Positions 36,447 to 49,114 of a stretch of 64,000 nt of DNA are shown in pieces. The notes under the pieces are model-generated. The model had not been told where the DNA came from. It ran no database searches and saw only the letters and a list, made by a program, of their open reading frames with translations. Each line of letters opens with the position of its first letter. Within the stretch, counting starts at the first letter, position 1. Source of the DNA: Gremmenia infestans (taxonomy: Eukaryota > Ascomycota > Leotiomycetes > Helotiales > Hamatocanthoscyphaceae); assembly GCA_032629725.1 (NCBI GenBank), contig JAFEVB010000018.1:558001-622000 (forward strand), in the 5' to 3' direction. The position numbers were made by a program, and so were the translations under genes.

Positions 36447-37073
36447 CTATTTCCCTTCATCACCATCCTTCCTTCCACCCACATCAAATTCAGAATTAAA
36501 CTCATTACTCGGATCATAAAACCGCTCTCTCACCGTCTTCCTGCGCCATCTAGCCTTGCCGTTACTCGTACCCGCATTAGTCGAACACGCACCCGTGTTC
36601 CTGTTTGGATGGCACGAGAATGGCAATGCGGCTGAGGTCCCAGTATCTTTAATGCTGTTTGTGTCGGCAGACTTAGATGTGGATGTGGATGTAGATAGAT
36701 ATGTAGCGGCTGGGCTGCTGCTCTGGATGGATAAGGGGCCGTCTTTTGCTGAAGTTGGACGTAGGGGGGTTAGGAGGGAGAGATTGGGATGCTGGAGTGT
36801 TGCTTGATGCGCTGAGAGCGCAGCGTTGTTATCGGCGCCCTCGCGTATTTGCGCCGTTGTCAATGGGTTTCTTGGTTCTGATTCGGGTGTGGTGACTTGA
36901 GTCTGATTTTCTTGTCTGGGGTCTAGCATGGGACTATCGATACGGCGACTGCGTATAGGGAAGTGGGTAATTGACGCCGAAGGGAAGGAGACTGAAGGCT
37001 GAGAGCTTGAGCCATTCTTGGCGTTGTCTCCGGAGTTCGGGTCCTTTCGTTCAAGTTGGGTGTGGTCGCTCAT
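36447..37073 (-). CDS. Low-complexity hypothetical protein (208 aa)
   Basis: A single ATG-started minus-strand frame. The protein is Ser/Thr/Asn/Pro-rich and hydrophilic, with STSTSTSKS-type runs, and ends in a basic then acidic tail (KARWRRKTVRERFYDPSNEF). No signal peptide or membrane span. It is divergently arranged with the 470-aa gene, 686 bp apart. Codon regularity is modest, so a chance frame cannot be excluded. The basic cluster could be a nuclear localisation signal. The family is not recognised. Confidence 0.45.
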   Translation of the reverse strand: MSDHTQLERKDPNSGDNAKNGSSSQPSVSFPSASITHFPIRSRRIDSPMLDPRQENQTQVTTPESEPRNPLTTAQIREGADNNAALSAHQATLQHPNLSLLTPLRPTSAKDGPLSIQSSSPAATYLSTSTSTSKSADTNSIKDTGTSAALPFSCHPNRNTGACSTNAGTSNGKARWRRKTVRERFYDPSNEFNSEFDVGGRKDGDEGK

Positions 37074-37759
37074 CTTTTCGACTTCTGAGAGATGGAGTCA
37101 AATGACGGACTCGATATCAAGGATTGAGTGTATACAGTGCTGAGATGGTGATAGCAGGCTTGATAGATCTTTTGGGTTGAAGAGTTTGTGTCGATTTGGA
37201 TCAGGATGGAAGATTGAATCAAGCATGGATATACGCAGGTCACGTGATGACTATACCTCATCATCCCTTCGCTCCTGCCCCGTAGTTACCCAGACAGCTT
37301 CTACTTCTTCAATGATCTCATAAAAAATGTTTTTAGTCCTATCTAAGTGAATTGCAGCGCTTTAGGACAATAATTCTAGCTTTATATATCCTGTCAGATG
37401 ATCGTCACGCTTCGCTTAAGCCCCTTTAAAGCCGTATCCTGCGAGGGGAAAGTGTGTTAGATTGACCACAAAAATAACGATTTCCTCTGATTGTGTCTTG
37501 TTATTAATCATCTATATTAAGGACTGATATAATATCAGCATTCGATGAAGGGTAGATTCGAGGAATATCCCTCGAGTTCAATTAGAGCAGAGTTCCAGTG
37601 AATGGCACTTTGTTCCTATCGATCTTTACAATCGCGCGGTGAATAACGGCATCTCGACTTCCCATCTACTAACCTCCATAAATAACAACAATAACACGTT
37701 TTCTTCCTTGCTCACGATCATCACCACATCTCCAGAGCTGGCGCACCTGCTTTGCAACA
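37074..37759. other. Divergent intergenic region
   Basis: Likely shared promoter of the flanking hypothetical genes. No specific site recognised. Confidence 0.35.
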
Positions 37760-39222
37760 ATGGCGACAAGACGGGCTATGATGCTGAAGATTGGCAGACC
37801 ACTCAGACCGGTAGATGAGCTGCGTACTTTTCTTATCGAGTTCGACAAGCACGTAAGTCTAGAGTACCTACAACTTTCAAATATGGACTTACTCTTGCGC
37901 AGACACAAGCAGCAATTGAAGAAGGCATCCCCAAACACCTCCCCGACTCTATAATCAAGACCCTCTCCAAATGGCAAAACGCCCACCACACCTTCCTCAA
38001 CGCAACCCTCGACAGCGCTACTCACGAAGGAAGGAAACTAGGTATACAGCTCTTCAAACAAGCTAAGAACACCAAGAAAATTGATGTATTGTTTCATGTC
38101 GTCAAATGGCTAGATCCTCTGATTACTGACATCGAGCGGAACTTCACCACGCCATCGAAAGCGGATATGGCGGAGAGTAGGAGTGTGTTTAGCTGGACCC
38201 ATACCCAACGACTGGATTACAACTTCTTCTCGGCGATGCGGACGGAGTTGGTTCAGAATGTGAAGGTGTATCAGCGATTTCAAAAACCTGTTCCGGAAAA
38301 TTGCAGAGGTGGGGTTGAGCATCTGGGGACAACGACATTAAGCTATGCTGTTACGACTGGACAAGATACAAGGGTGCCGACTGCTGCAACAATGGGACAA
38401 GATACAGCAATATCAACTGCTGCAGCAACACCAGAGAGAGATACGCAACCCGAGACACGAAAGCAGCTAAGCCCACCGGTTGGAGGAGTCGGCCTTCCTA
38501 TCGACCAGCTTGCAGATGAACAGAACGGGAAGATCGAGAAAGCGTTGGCTGCACAGACGGAGGCGTGGGCACGTACGAATCAACCTCCGCCTAATAAGAG
38601 ACCAACAATTGAACCAAGAATCTTATTCAATAACACCAATGGGGGATTTGCCGCCGACACGGGGGCCGATAGACCTGTTGTCGACTCAACGAAAAGAGTC
38701 GAAGGGGTCAACGTTGCCGCCCAAGGTCCGCCTGGCTTCTCGCTCTCTCCAACCCCAATACAATCTGCTTCTGACAAGGACACAACTTATCAGTTACCCT
38801 TCATACCTACACATAGTCACCAGAGCCAGCAGACAATTCCTTCCTCCTATACTAGCCAGAATCAAAGCCGAGAGAGATATCATATTAATCAGATCCAGAA
38901 ACAGAAACCGGAATCCAGTACAGTCAGAGACACAAGTCATCAGCCACATTTAGATCTTGGTAGTGGTTTTCAAGATCAGCAGCAACCATCCTTCGGATAC
39001 GCCTGCGATAGTTCCACGGCGCATCAAGGTGCGCTCCAAAACGCGGCACAGGGGAAAGAGCATTGCCCTGGCGCAGATGGGGGCTTGAACGTTGGAAGTG
39101 ATATGGCTAATGGAAAGGAACCGGTTTTGAGTAATGCCCATTGCGGCCAAATTCCCGATGAAGAAGAACTGGATGAGGTTGACATGGTTTATGCAGGTCA
39201 TGTTGGGGGTGGAGAGGAATGA
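37760..39222 (+). CDS. Hypothetical protein with glutamine-rich C-terminus (470 aa)
   Basis: Exons 37760-37852 and 37903-39222 are joined by a 50-nt phase-0 intron (GTAAGT donor, CAG acceptor). Residues 1-about 170 are helical and globular: MATRRAMMLKIGRPLRP, WQNAHHTFLNATLDSATHEG, VLFHVVKWLDPLITDIERN. The remainder is disordered, rich in Gln/Ser/Pro/Thr, with an imperfect duplication (TTGQDTRVPTAATMGQDT) and an acidic end (EEELDEVDMVYAGH). No catalytic motif is recognised. It is probably a regulatory or scaffold protein, but nothing in the sequence proves that. Confidence 0.7.
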
Positions 39223-39690
39223 ACTAGAACCCCCCCTGATAAAATCTGCGTCTTGCCATTTGCCATGAATGGACACAAAACTTGGTGGATATATGGCTAA
39301 AAAACACGAATAAGGGAAACTAGGTTGAGACGGAACGTCTGGATGGCGTGGCTTTTAATTTCTTTCTTGTGTTTTGAGTAGAAGCAATAATGTCGTGAAA
39401 GAAATATATTGACGCCGTCTTTATAAACTCGCTCCTTCTTGATAATCCCTCATGTGCCTTTCTTCATCCTCTAAATCACAACATTAAGGTTCGAGAGGGA
39501 TTTGGGTTGTGCTAATTCCACAACAAATTTCAAATCAGAGCCTAACAAAGGAGTCGCGACCTCAACATGAGCTCTTCCCTTTTCAACTATCAATATGCTC
39601 ATAAAAGCACTCTCGCTAGACCTTCATTCTGGCAAATATCTATTCAAGCACAGTATCTAACCCACTATCATTCACCACCAAAATCTCAAC
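39223..39690. other. Intergenic gap
   Basis: Terminator side of one small gene and promoter of the next. Nothing else is seen. Confidence 0.4.
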
Positions 39691-40256
39691 ATGGCACCTC
39701 CATCAAGTAATCCCAATCCTCTTTCCAAGACCCCCGATCCGCTACCAGAAGGCTCTAAACCCCCACCCAAGTACCTCTCAGACGTAATCCCCGATCTCCA
39801 AACATTCATCTGCTCCGCCGCAGACATTGTAAGTTCCTGCCACCCCTCCCAAAAGCCCCAATCCATTACTCACCAGCCACTAATTACCCCCAGACCAAGG
39901 AATGGACAGACTGGCACAAAGAACCCTTCGTCACCCCAGCTCTGAAAGCCGCAGCCGAACCGCCATGTACCTCCCCAACCCTCGATCGAATAGCGAGAAA
40001 GTGGTTCAAGAGCTACGAAGTCTTGCCAAACGGCAGTTCCTTCGCCTTCCTGACTGGACGCCGTATTGCGCAGATTTCGAAGCACCATGGGCTTTCCTGT
40101 CGCAATGCGCTGTTTGTGTTGCATCATATGGAGAGGGTGGCTATGCAGGCGCTGATGGAAGCGATGGTGGCGATTGATGGGGGTTCACTTGCGCATTGGA
40201 CGGAATATACGAAGTTCTTGAATATTGTGACGAGGGGGGTTTTGTCTGTGATGTAG
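39691..40256 (+). CDS. Small hypothetical protein (166 aa)
   Basis: Exons 39691-39828 and 39894-40256 are joined by a 65-nt phase-0 intron (GTAAGT donor, CCCCAG acceptor, CTAAT branch). The N-terminus is proline-rich (MAPPSSNPNPLSKTPDPLP). The rest is helical, with WTDWHKEPFVTPALKAAAE and ARKWFKSYEVLPNGSSF. No signal peptide. It is first in a run of three short plus-strand genes of similar architecture (a short first exon then one intron), which suggests a local family, though I see no clear sequence identity among them. Confidence 0.65.
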
Positions 40257-40446
40257 TTATGTAAGAGCAAGTTTCGTGGAGGGGATGGGTTTAAATGGAT
40301 GGGTGAAGAGGATGCGGTTGTTTTGACTGATGAGGTATGGTTTAGGGGAGGGGCATCACGTGGAATTAAAAGGCTACTGCTTGAGGGCAGGTACAAATAC
40401 AATTTTCCCTTCACCCAGTTCATGCAATTGACATCCATCATAAATC

Positions 40447-41151
40447 ATGACCGACTTACCACCCTTGACCATGAAGCTCCGGCGCAATAAATCATTACAT
40501 CCAAGCGAACCTGAAGAGAAAGTAACAATTAGCTCTGCCATGCTTTCCATCCTCGACCGCAAGATTGAAGAGCTTCTCGACTACGTTGATAATCTTGCCG
40601 AAGATGTAAGAATCTCCATTTCCACATCGATGTATAATTCCTTCTCATTCCACATATTGACTAACCATCTATAGACCTCCACCCCCACCCAGTCAAAACA
40701 GTCCCCAACAACAACCACCACCATAGACCAGTCTTCTCCACCACCATCACCACCAACCACAGCCACAATTACAGACACCCTTCCCCTCCCCTTCCTCACA
40801 ACCCCCCACCTATTCCCCTTCCCCTCCCTCCCCACAGCAACAACCTACGGCTCCGCCATCGGCGCCGCCATCTACCAGCGCTCCCTCGAACGCCTGCTCC
40901 CCCCGACTCAAGTCCTCAACTATCTATCAACAATCTACGCCCAAGGAGAGGTACAGCAATGGACGTGCAAGGAGTGTTTAGGCCCCGCGGCTATGGATGA
41001 GAAAGATGTGGGGTTGTTGGTGCAGGTTGTGGTTGATGGGAGGGATGATATGGGGTGCGTGCATTGGAATAAATGTACGTTGGGGTTTTTGGGACGCGTG
41101 TTGGATGCGCTGGGGGCGAGGGTGGGGATGGAGGGGGAGATGGGGGTGTGA
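40447..41151 (+). CDS. Small hypothetical protein (211 aa)
   Basis: Exons 40447-40605 and 40675-41151 with a 69-nt phase-0 intron (GTAAGA donor, GACTAAC branch, TAG acceptor). After a helical N-terminus (SAMLSILDRKIEELLDYVD) comes a Thr/Pro/Ser-rich linker. Then a C-terminal domain carries TCKECLGPAAMDEKD and HWNKC; the three cysteines and a histidine could bind metal, but this is speculative. No family recognised. The gap to the upstream gene is only 190 bp. Confidence 0.65.
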
Positions 41152-41703
41152 GGGAGATATCAGCGTGATAGCTGTTATGTATGGGGAGGTTTTCGTTCAT
41201 CGTATAGATGACACAGGGTTCCGGAAAGGCGTTATGGAAAAGTGCTGCTGCTGTGTTTTTAGAACCTCTGATACTTCTGAAGGATAGAATCGATAACTCA
41301 ACTCTAACCAGCTCTACTGCTATCATCTGATGATGTTAAAAGGTCCGGGAACGTGGAGACATGTCGCACCGTCAAGTATCTACACAAGCGTGGTGAATGC
41401 ACTATAGAATAGAAGATTGACAGACATTATTCACAGACTTCCAGTTTCCTGCCTATGAATCATTCCTCTATCAATTAAATAACCCCCACAGCGCAAAGCA
41501 ACATACCCCTATCCAAAACAGTATTAATAAACTCCCTCCCTAACTCTTCTTCAACAACTTTCTTCCCTCCTTTGCAACGCAATCCCTAAACACAGCAAGA
41601 ATACCTCCCAACAACCAACTCCCCTTAATCACGCTACTCTACCCACCCACCCACTCACCCACGCTCCGAATAGAAAATGCCCAACTAAGAACTCCCGGAA
41701 GAA
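41152..41703. other. Intergenic gap
   Basis: C-rich on the plus strand towards the 3' end. No gene is seen apart from a possible longer 5' end of the next frame, which is blocked by TAA at 41686. Confidence 0.35.
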
Positions 41704-42216
41704 ATGCTTGACAAAATCATCAACGTGTACACCGAAGCCCGCCCCCCCTAGGCCTTCCCCATCTTAATCCCAACTAACCCTCTGCAGAACCTCACCAACG
41801 CCCTCTCCCCCCGCACGGCCGAAACCCACGCCCACCAAGCAACAGCCTTGCTACACGGAATCTCAGCAGCCGCCTTAACCATCCCCGAAACCTACGAACT
41901 CGCCTCCTTTACCATGTGTCATTCTTCCAAATCCCCTCCCCATTCCCTAAACCTGACTCCAGAAACACAAATCAGAAACCCACATTCGAGATTTAAGGTG
42001 CCGTGTTTAGTAGATCCCCGTAACTCACATAATACCGCCCTTCACTTATCCCTAACTCCCCATCAACTACCCTTTCACATCACATCACATCACATCCGCT
42101 ACCTAATGACTTCACAACTCCAAGAAAACAAAAAAACAAAAAAACCAGAAACCAAACAGACAGATTTAGCACTGGCGAAACTACTTGGTGTGCCAAGTGC
42201 TGGCTGTAGGCTGTAG
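41704..42216 (+). CDS. Possible small hypothetical protein (149 aa)
   Basis: Exons 41704-41724 and 41788-42216, with a 63-nt intron that has a good ACTAAC branch and CTGCAG acceptor and keeps frame. Residues encoded just after the intron look genuine (SPRTAETHAHQATALLHG, TIPETYELASF). The C-terminus is Lys/Thr/His-rich and doubtful. An ATG at 41677 is in frame but separated by a TAA (41686-41688), so the gene may be 5'-damaged or start late. Function unknown. Confidence 0.35.
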
Positions 42217-42853
42217 CATTCATGAAGTAAGGCAATAAGCAAGCAAGCAATCTACAGTCAAGTCACCTGGCTCTTAATCTTGATTTCTCCGTAAGGGCAC
42301 CAATTAGACCGTACATACATGCATACCTACCTATCCAGCGCCCACTTATTAGAGACCAAGACACAAAGAATCAAGTACAGTGAGGTGAAAGAGCCAAGTA
42401 GACCGACCGACTCCGGGTAAAACCCTCGGTCTACGGAATAGGATAGGATAAAAAAGTATACCAGATATTTAATAAAGCACTTAATTGCTTGTCTCTACCC
42501 CGGCTTGGTATTCAAATGCGCTGAAAGACACGGATTTCGTTCTAGAAAAACTCTGGAATCTGAAACCTGAGAATGTGGACAATGAACAATGATACTTCTC
42601 AAGATTTTGCTGAGGCCGTTATGGATATGCTCCGTCTATATACTACGCGCTGGAGCCCCGAAACTTCCTTAATTCCATCGGATAGATAACATGGAAGACA
42701 GATATGAAGAACAGCCCGCCTTCGAAGAAAACCCCCCCCCAATAACGCAAAGGACAGGAATCGAATGCGAATACTCGCTTCTTAGCTAGCTACCTCCGCG
42801 ATCAGCGGAGCCAGAAGTACACTTCATAGATCCTGGAACTGGAGAATGCCCGT
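42217..42853. other. Intergenic gap
   Basis: Downstream region of the beta-mannosidase B gene. No gene or repeat recognised. Confidence 0.4.
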
Positions 42854-45470
42854 TTAGATCATACCTAGATACCTCGTCCCGATCTTGGTATCTTTTCTAG
42901 CGCCCTTTACGGCAATAGTGACTACCTCTCCTGGCACGATATCCACTAGATTATCACTAAACACCACCTCCTCATCTTCAGTCTCCAGCGCAACACCCTT
43001 AACAGGGACCTCAGCACTGACATCCACGCTCCCGCCGTCACTGCTCAAGTTCGCCTGCAGCTGTTTCGGTTTCTGCAAATGCACGTATTTCAGCGGCTCG
43101 GGCCAGTTGATGTACCTAGCGATCTGCCGACCGTCTGCGAATAAATACGCTGCGACGACCGTGCGGCCTTCCTCGTCGGTATTCTCTGCTCGTACGGGGA
43201 CTTTGAACGTCGTGATTTCCGTACTTCGATTCTCCGGCAGGAGGAACGAGGATTTGACGGTTTTGGAATACGTCTCCTGGCCTGTAATCACATCGAACGC
43301 CTTGACGACCACATCAGCCCTCACGTCCTCGAGCGTCAGATTCGAGCCCCAGACCTCGATCTCCGTGCTCTTGCGCACAAACGCACGCGTGTATTTGTCC
43401 TGCGGCACTGTGTGTTCTTTCCGCGTGACGCCTAGGGAGATGGGTGCCATTTCCCGCTTTACGGTGTAGTATGCGTGTTTCGGACGCTGGTAGAAATCGA
43501 CAATCGCCCACGATGTCACGGGCCAGCAGTCGTTGATCTGCCAGACCAGCGCGCCGCCGCAGTATTCCCTCCCTGGCCCCTTCCACTGCCGTTTCCACAG
43601 CCGGTACGCGCTGGCTAGGCATTCGGCTTGCATGAGCTGCGTGCTGTAGATGAATTGCTCCAGTGGGTCTGGAGCGTAGCGGAAGTTTTCTACCAGGTAT
43701 AATGCGATGCGCCGCTCGTGACCGTCCGCTTTGTTGTGGAAGTCTACGGTTGAAGACTGTGCGAATCGGTCGGGGTCGGCTGTGCCGAGGGGGAGGAAGG
43801 ATTCGATTGTCTTGATGTGCGGGAATGCTTCCATGCCGAATTCGGAGACGAAGCGCCCGACGAGCTTATCAAAGTTCTGGTACTTTTCTTGCGTCCCGTG
43901 CCATACGTTCCATTGGTGGATGTCGCCGACTGTTGGGTCACGGGTGTCCTTCCCGCCCCATGGACTGCCGAAATGGTAATATGTATCTGGAATCAGCTCT
44001 GCGCACGCGTCGGCGAGGACTTTTTCGTAGATGTATCGAGCTGGGAAGTTCGTCTGGAGCCAGCTTTCTGCATCTTTGTTCTCGGGCTCATACGTAAGGC
44101 CCTCGCCTTCTTGGTATTGGTAATCTTCGTTATTGCCAGCCCAGATGACGATGGAAGGGTGATGTCGGAGGAGTTTTACGTTCTCCTCGGCTTCTCTGTT
44201 TATGGATGCGAGGAGCGACGGGAAGGCTGGGTAGTTTCCACAGCCAAACATAAAGTCTTGCCACACGAGAATACCGAGCTTGTCACAAGCGTCATAGAAA
44301 GCCTGCTCCTCATAGATTCCACCACCCCATACTCGGATCATGAACTGGTTACCGTTTGCTACTAGCTTTACCCAGTCATAGTACTTTTCAGGACTAATTC
44401 GCGGAATGAAGTTATCAGCAGGAATCCAATCACTACCTCCAGAGAAAACGGGGATATTATTGATCTGGAAGAAGAAAGTCGTGCCCGGTTGGTCAGTCAT
44501 AGGCCGTTGGACTAACTCTGCTCTCCTTAAACCAAATTTCTTCCTTGTTATATGAACCTCGGAGCCGTATTCCAGGAGGGTTGCGGTGATAGTATACAGA
44601 GGTTGCTTGCCATAGCGAATTGGGTACCACAGTGCTGGATCTGGGATGGCGAAAGTGTGTGTTGCTTGGTCCTTTGATGCCTCGACAGTTTCCGAAGCAA
44701 CCTTTTTTCCATCTAGCGAGATATCGAACCTGACATTGGTAGCCTCGCCTTCAATATCTGCTTTAGCAACAAAATTTGCGGAGTCGAGGGTCTCCGGGAC
44801 GTGGGTGGTAAAGTGAAGATCTGATATGCGAGACGAGAAAATTTCTAGGTTGATGGGTCTCCACGGTCCACAGGTCATGAGAGTTGGTCCCCAATCCCAA
44901 CCCTGTAAATGTTAGCTAGACTTGTCACATACAGAAGGGGAGATATACCCAGTGATACTGTGCTTTCCGCACAGCTAACCTAGAACTATCTCCATTCCAA
45001 CACCCCCAATGATGATCTGGATACTTTTCCATAAGAGCACATCCCTTGAGATACGCACTTTCAAACATAATCTCCAACTCGTTATCCCCCTCCTTCTTCA
45101 AGTAGGTCGTGACATCCACCCGTTCAGGAATAAACATATTATCCGTCTTCAAAATTTCCTTGCCATTCAAAACAACTGTAGCAAAAGTATCCAAGCCATC
45201 GAAAGCCAATACTGCCTTGACAGTTTTTCGTTCATCCGTTGAAAGAGTCGGCGAAGGGAATGCGGTCTTGTAGACCCAAGGAACCTCGCCGATCCATTGG
45301 ACATCATTCTCGTTCTTTCCCATGAAAGGGTCGGGAATAATATCATTCGCTATCAGGTCCAGATGCACGTTGGTAGGAAATTGTGCCACGGACAGGAACT
45401 TGGATTCTTCCTTGTCAGCCTGCTTGAAAGCCCAATCCTTGTTGATGGGAATGCTGATATGTGTCGACAT
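42854..45470 (-). CDS. mndB: Cytosolic-type beta-mannosidase, GH2 (type B)
   Basis: Exons 45470-44949 and 44902-42854 encode 856 aa, close to the usual length of the B type. The 46-nt phase-0 intron (GTATAT donor, GCTAAC branch, CAG acceptor) splits the conserved YHW-GWDWGP motif. There is no signal peptide (MSTHISIPINKDWAFKQADK), which separates it from the secreted A type. Other motifs: FPTNVHLDLIANDIIPDPF, acid/base VIWAGNNEDYQY (about E433), and nucleophile GRFVSEFGMEAFPH (about E528). It hydrolyses short manno-oligosaccharides such as mannobiose, probably after uptake. It lies convergent with mndA, with the small-gene block between them. Confidence 0.94.
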
Positions 45471-47886
45471 GTTGTCCGGAGATGCTTGGTTCTTTGGATG
45501 GATTCGAATAATATATCTATCCAGTCTACAGCGTCACGATGTACACACAGTACTTATATTCATGGGAGTTGCCGAGTGACTGCCCACTAAATAGGTGGAG
45601 CCAGGCAAGAAAGGTATCCCGTCAAATCAACGCTGGTTAACTGTTACGGGCGTGGTATGGTTTTGCCATACAGCTTCAACATGTACGGAGTATGTAATGG
45701 ATATGTGGACGGGTGCGGGATGTTCAGTACTGTATCAATGGAGGCTGTATGTAGATGTAGATGTAGATGTAGAATGGGGGTTTGTTTGTGGATGGGACGC
45801 GGGGGCGGGGTCTTCACCCCGCGATTACTGGAGTAGACCTCTCAGCAAGTGCTACCAATGTGAGCTTAAGCCACATGCCACGACGTGCGGGTGTAAGCTT
45901 GATGAGGATTGATGTAAGACTTAGTACTCGAGGAAAATAATGTAATGGATCTATTGTCGGGTTGGTTGACCTATCGATAAGGCGCTTGATTTTTACCAGG
46001 GGTTTAGGTACTCTATTGTGCAGTGCCACGACTTTGAATCTATAGTCGGGGGTATTTATGTTCAAAGTCTCTACTCGTGCAATGAATCCGATTGACAATT
46101 AACAAGGTTCTATCAAATTCCAAATATTTTTACCAGCTTTGAGACTCTCGCAGATGTCGCAGATGTTTTCAAGCAACTTTTATATAGAATATTGTGCTAC
46201 TGTTCCTGCAGCGATTTCTCGATCGGAATGGCCATGTCCCTAGAAGAGGGGCAATGACACCTAGTACAGTATTCGCTGGGGGAACACCCCACGGGGTTAT
46301 CAACTGGGGCTCACCAGAGTGGCTTGCTTGCAGCTAGAAATACTATATATAGCCCAGTGACACGTAGAACACTAGGAAGAGCTCCTTGCGAAGTTCTTAC
46401 TCACCCACCACTTGCTTTTCCCTAGACGTGTTATTCATGAAGCTTTCTTTCCACGCTTCTCTTATCTACATCGCAACCCCCCCGTCCACCCCACTATACA
46501 CAGTTGGACTTGACGGCTCCTCCGCCATACCGGAACGGAAACACTCGTTCACCTCCCCTCGGCAATCCAAATCTATCCTTACGAGAAACGCTTGCGCAGG
46601 ACCGCACCGCTTGATGCGGCTCGGGTTCGGAAGAAGGCCCTCCGCATCTTGATACGGGCAGATGTGCACCTCGTGACACGCGACGACGTGCTCGTGAGAG
46701 CTGTCGTTCTACGACGAGATTGTTTTGCGACCCAGGATGAGATTCCCCGGTCTGATCCGTACCAGCTGTTCAGTCATCAGGGCAACTAAGGGAGGTTACC
46801 CTTTACCGGGACTTTCGGATGCAACTCTATTATCTGTCTGATGGTTATCATCCCTCTACTATACTCGTCTTTCTTGCACTTTTTTGAATCACCGTTACTA
46901 TCCTGATGAAGCCTGATAGTATTCATGTCATTTCCTTTATCAATATACCCATAAACATGCTGTTCAATCAGCTGACCTACAAGTGAGTATCTCAACTATC
47001 TTTTACTAGTTACCTCCCCCGTACGGAGTCCATCACCCTAATTCAGCCATACGTGCATGCCAACAGCACATGCCGCGCAGGGAACGGGCGAGTGCCGATC
47101 TATACATATGCATGCGCGATGATACTCTGATCCCATGTAAGATTACATACAGTATCTATGATCCAGTTTTAGATTTCAGTAAACCGAAAGGCGTCTTCTT
47201 CTAGCGTACCAAATTAACCCTAGCATGCTTTCAAGACGCAAAATATTCGGTCGACTCCTCCGTCGTCCTCCTATGACTTTCAAAACCAGAAACCCCGCTT
47301 CATCGAGTCGTCGCGCTCTCTTTCCTTGGCAAGGCCAAGTCATGAGAGATGTTAAAATGCCTTCATCTGATCCATTCCACAGCGCAGGCTGAATAAGATG
47401 ATGTGTTAATGTGAAACAAATCCACGTTCAGTTCATCTCAACCACGCACTTCCTATGTACCAGCCTAATCTCAAGGCCGACATGTGTAGATAACTACATG
47501 TGCAAATTCGTCGATCACTCATATCATATCACATCACTTTACTCTGCACTCACGTTTAACATCGGAGGAAGTCCTTGCGAGCATTCCGCTGTACAGTACT
47601 GTAGCAACATGAAGCTGAATAGAGATAAGGCCTCGGATACTGTAAGACCCATCGCATCTTCTAGGACTTTTTGCGCAAATCATTTCATGGGTGTACCAGT
47701 ACTGTATCCGAAAGAAGGTAACGGTTCGTCGAATTGCATGGAAAATCACATTTGTCTGTTATCTTCTTCTTTGCACGAAATATGCACGCGCTTAGGTTTC
47801 AACGAGGTATTTGATTGTCGGTTTCCAGATCACTTCAAATCCATCTCTACTTAATGTACAACGGCCTTTTCGAGAAAGTCATCCGG
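45471..47886. other. Intergenic region
   Basis: 2.4 kb between two genes on the same strand. A GATGTA microsatellite lies near 45750. One plus-strand frame (about 46520-46788) reads protein-like (YPYEKRLRRTAPLDAARV, then ADVHLVTRDDVLVRAVVL) but has no start or splice context. It may be a relic. Nothing else is supported. Confidence 0.4.
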
Positions 47887-49114
47887 TTACTCTAGGACTC
47901 CGGTAGTAATGCCGTATTGTATCCTTATAATAATCTTGCCGACTGCTCTCCCGGTCTCCAACCTTTCGAAAGCCTTGATTCCATAAAGTCATTGATTAGC
48001 AATAGCTCTCTCATTTCCGTTCCAAGTAGGTGTGTTTAATTTACCTGCAAAACGCCATCCATATCAAACATCGAATCGATAGGAATCTCCTTGATCAATC
48101 CGTCTTCGAGCCACTTCACAACTTCTTGAGCTGAAGCGGGATCTGGACGGCTGAAGACGTTTTTGATAATTCGTGGCGTCCCTCCGAGTATGGTGGGTAG
48201 CCAGTTGTTGAGCTTGAATATCCCGTAGGGACCGGCTTCGATGGCGATATATCGGCCGTCGGGTTTTAGATACGAGGGAGAACGGCGGTAGAGTTCGTCG
48301 TTGCCTATGCAGTCGAATATTGCGTCGAAGGGGGCACTTCCGGGCTTTGTGGACGTGGAAGAGAGGAAATCGCATAGTGATTCGTGAGCGGTGTAGTCTA
48401 CAACCTGCGAGACGTTAAATCATTCAAACGTTGACTTGGGATTCATGATGAGGAATCGGGCGCTAATGCCCCCAAGACAACCGAACTCACCTCCTCAGCA
48501 CCCAGCCTCCTCACCAGCGCCTCGTTCCTCGCCGAGCAGACTCCCGTAATATGCATGCCCATCCCGCTCAGCACCTGCACGGAAATCGATCCCACGCCAC
48601 CACTCGCACCATTGACCAACACCCTATCTCCCGTCCGCAACTCGGCAGCGCGCAGCATCACCACGTTCGTCTGGCCCACTACTCCCAACAGCCCAGCCGC
48701 ATCGCGCTCTTCCAGGCCGGCAGGCTTCTCCACAACCGCGTCCGCCGGGAGCACTATGTACTGAGCCAGCGTGCCCACGCCGCGCATGAGCTTCATGCCT
48801 GGCACGGTGCCCGCGACGATCATCCCGAGACGGATGTTCGAGGGCGCTGTGGATGTGGATGTAGATGGGGGCCCTACTTGCACGACTTCCCCGACGAAAT
48901 CCATGCCGCGGATACTATTGCTCTTGCATAAGATCTTCCCCAACATGAGTTTGGCATCCCCAGGATTGAGCGCTGCGTAGGAAATTCTGATTGTGATTTC
49001 TCCTGCTATGGGCGGCCCTGGAGTCGGCCAGTCGGTCTTCAGTTTGAGGACTTCTTGCGGTGGACCTGCGTGAATGGCAATCCACGCCTTCATGGCTTTT
49101 GGTACATTGGTCAT
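47887..49114 (-). CDS. Zinc-independent MDR / quinone-oxidoreductase-like enzyme
   Basis: Exons 49114-48491, 48404-48045 and 47973-47887 encode 356 aa; all introns are phase 0. The start at 49114 (MTNVPKAMKAWIAIHAGPP) is preferred to an upstream ATG whose extension is low-complexity. Family features: SYAALNPGDAKLMLG, MDFVGEVVQVG, and coenzyme-binding VNGASGGVGSISVQV, then LGAEEVVDYTAHESL and IFDCIGNDELYRRSP, ending AFERLETGRAVGKIII. The zinc ligands of classical alcohol dehydrogenases are missing, so it belongs with NADPH quinone or enone reductases (YIM1/RTN4IP1-like). Substrate unknown. It diverges from the Zn2Cys6 regulator gene. Confidence 0.9.

Noticed and set aside
41749..41751. In-frame TAG taken at first as a fourth premature stop
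   Set aside because: It lies inside a convincing 63-bp intron (41725-41787) with an ACTAAC branch and CTGCAG acceptor, so it is not evidence of decay.
46520..46788. Protein-like frame with basic segment
   Set aside because: No start codon, no splice context and no family. Noted only as a possible relic.
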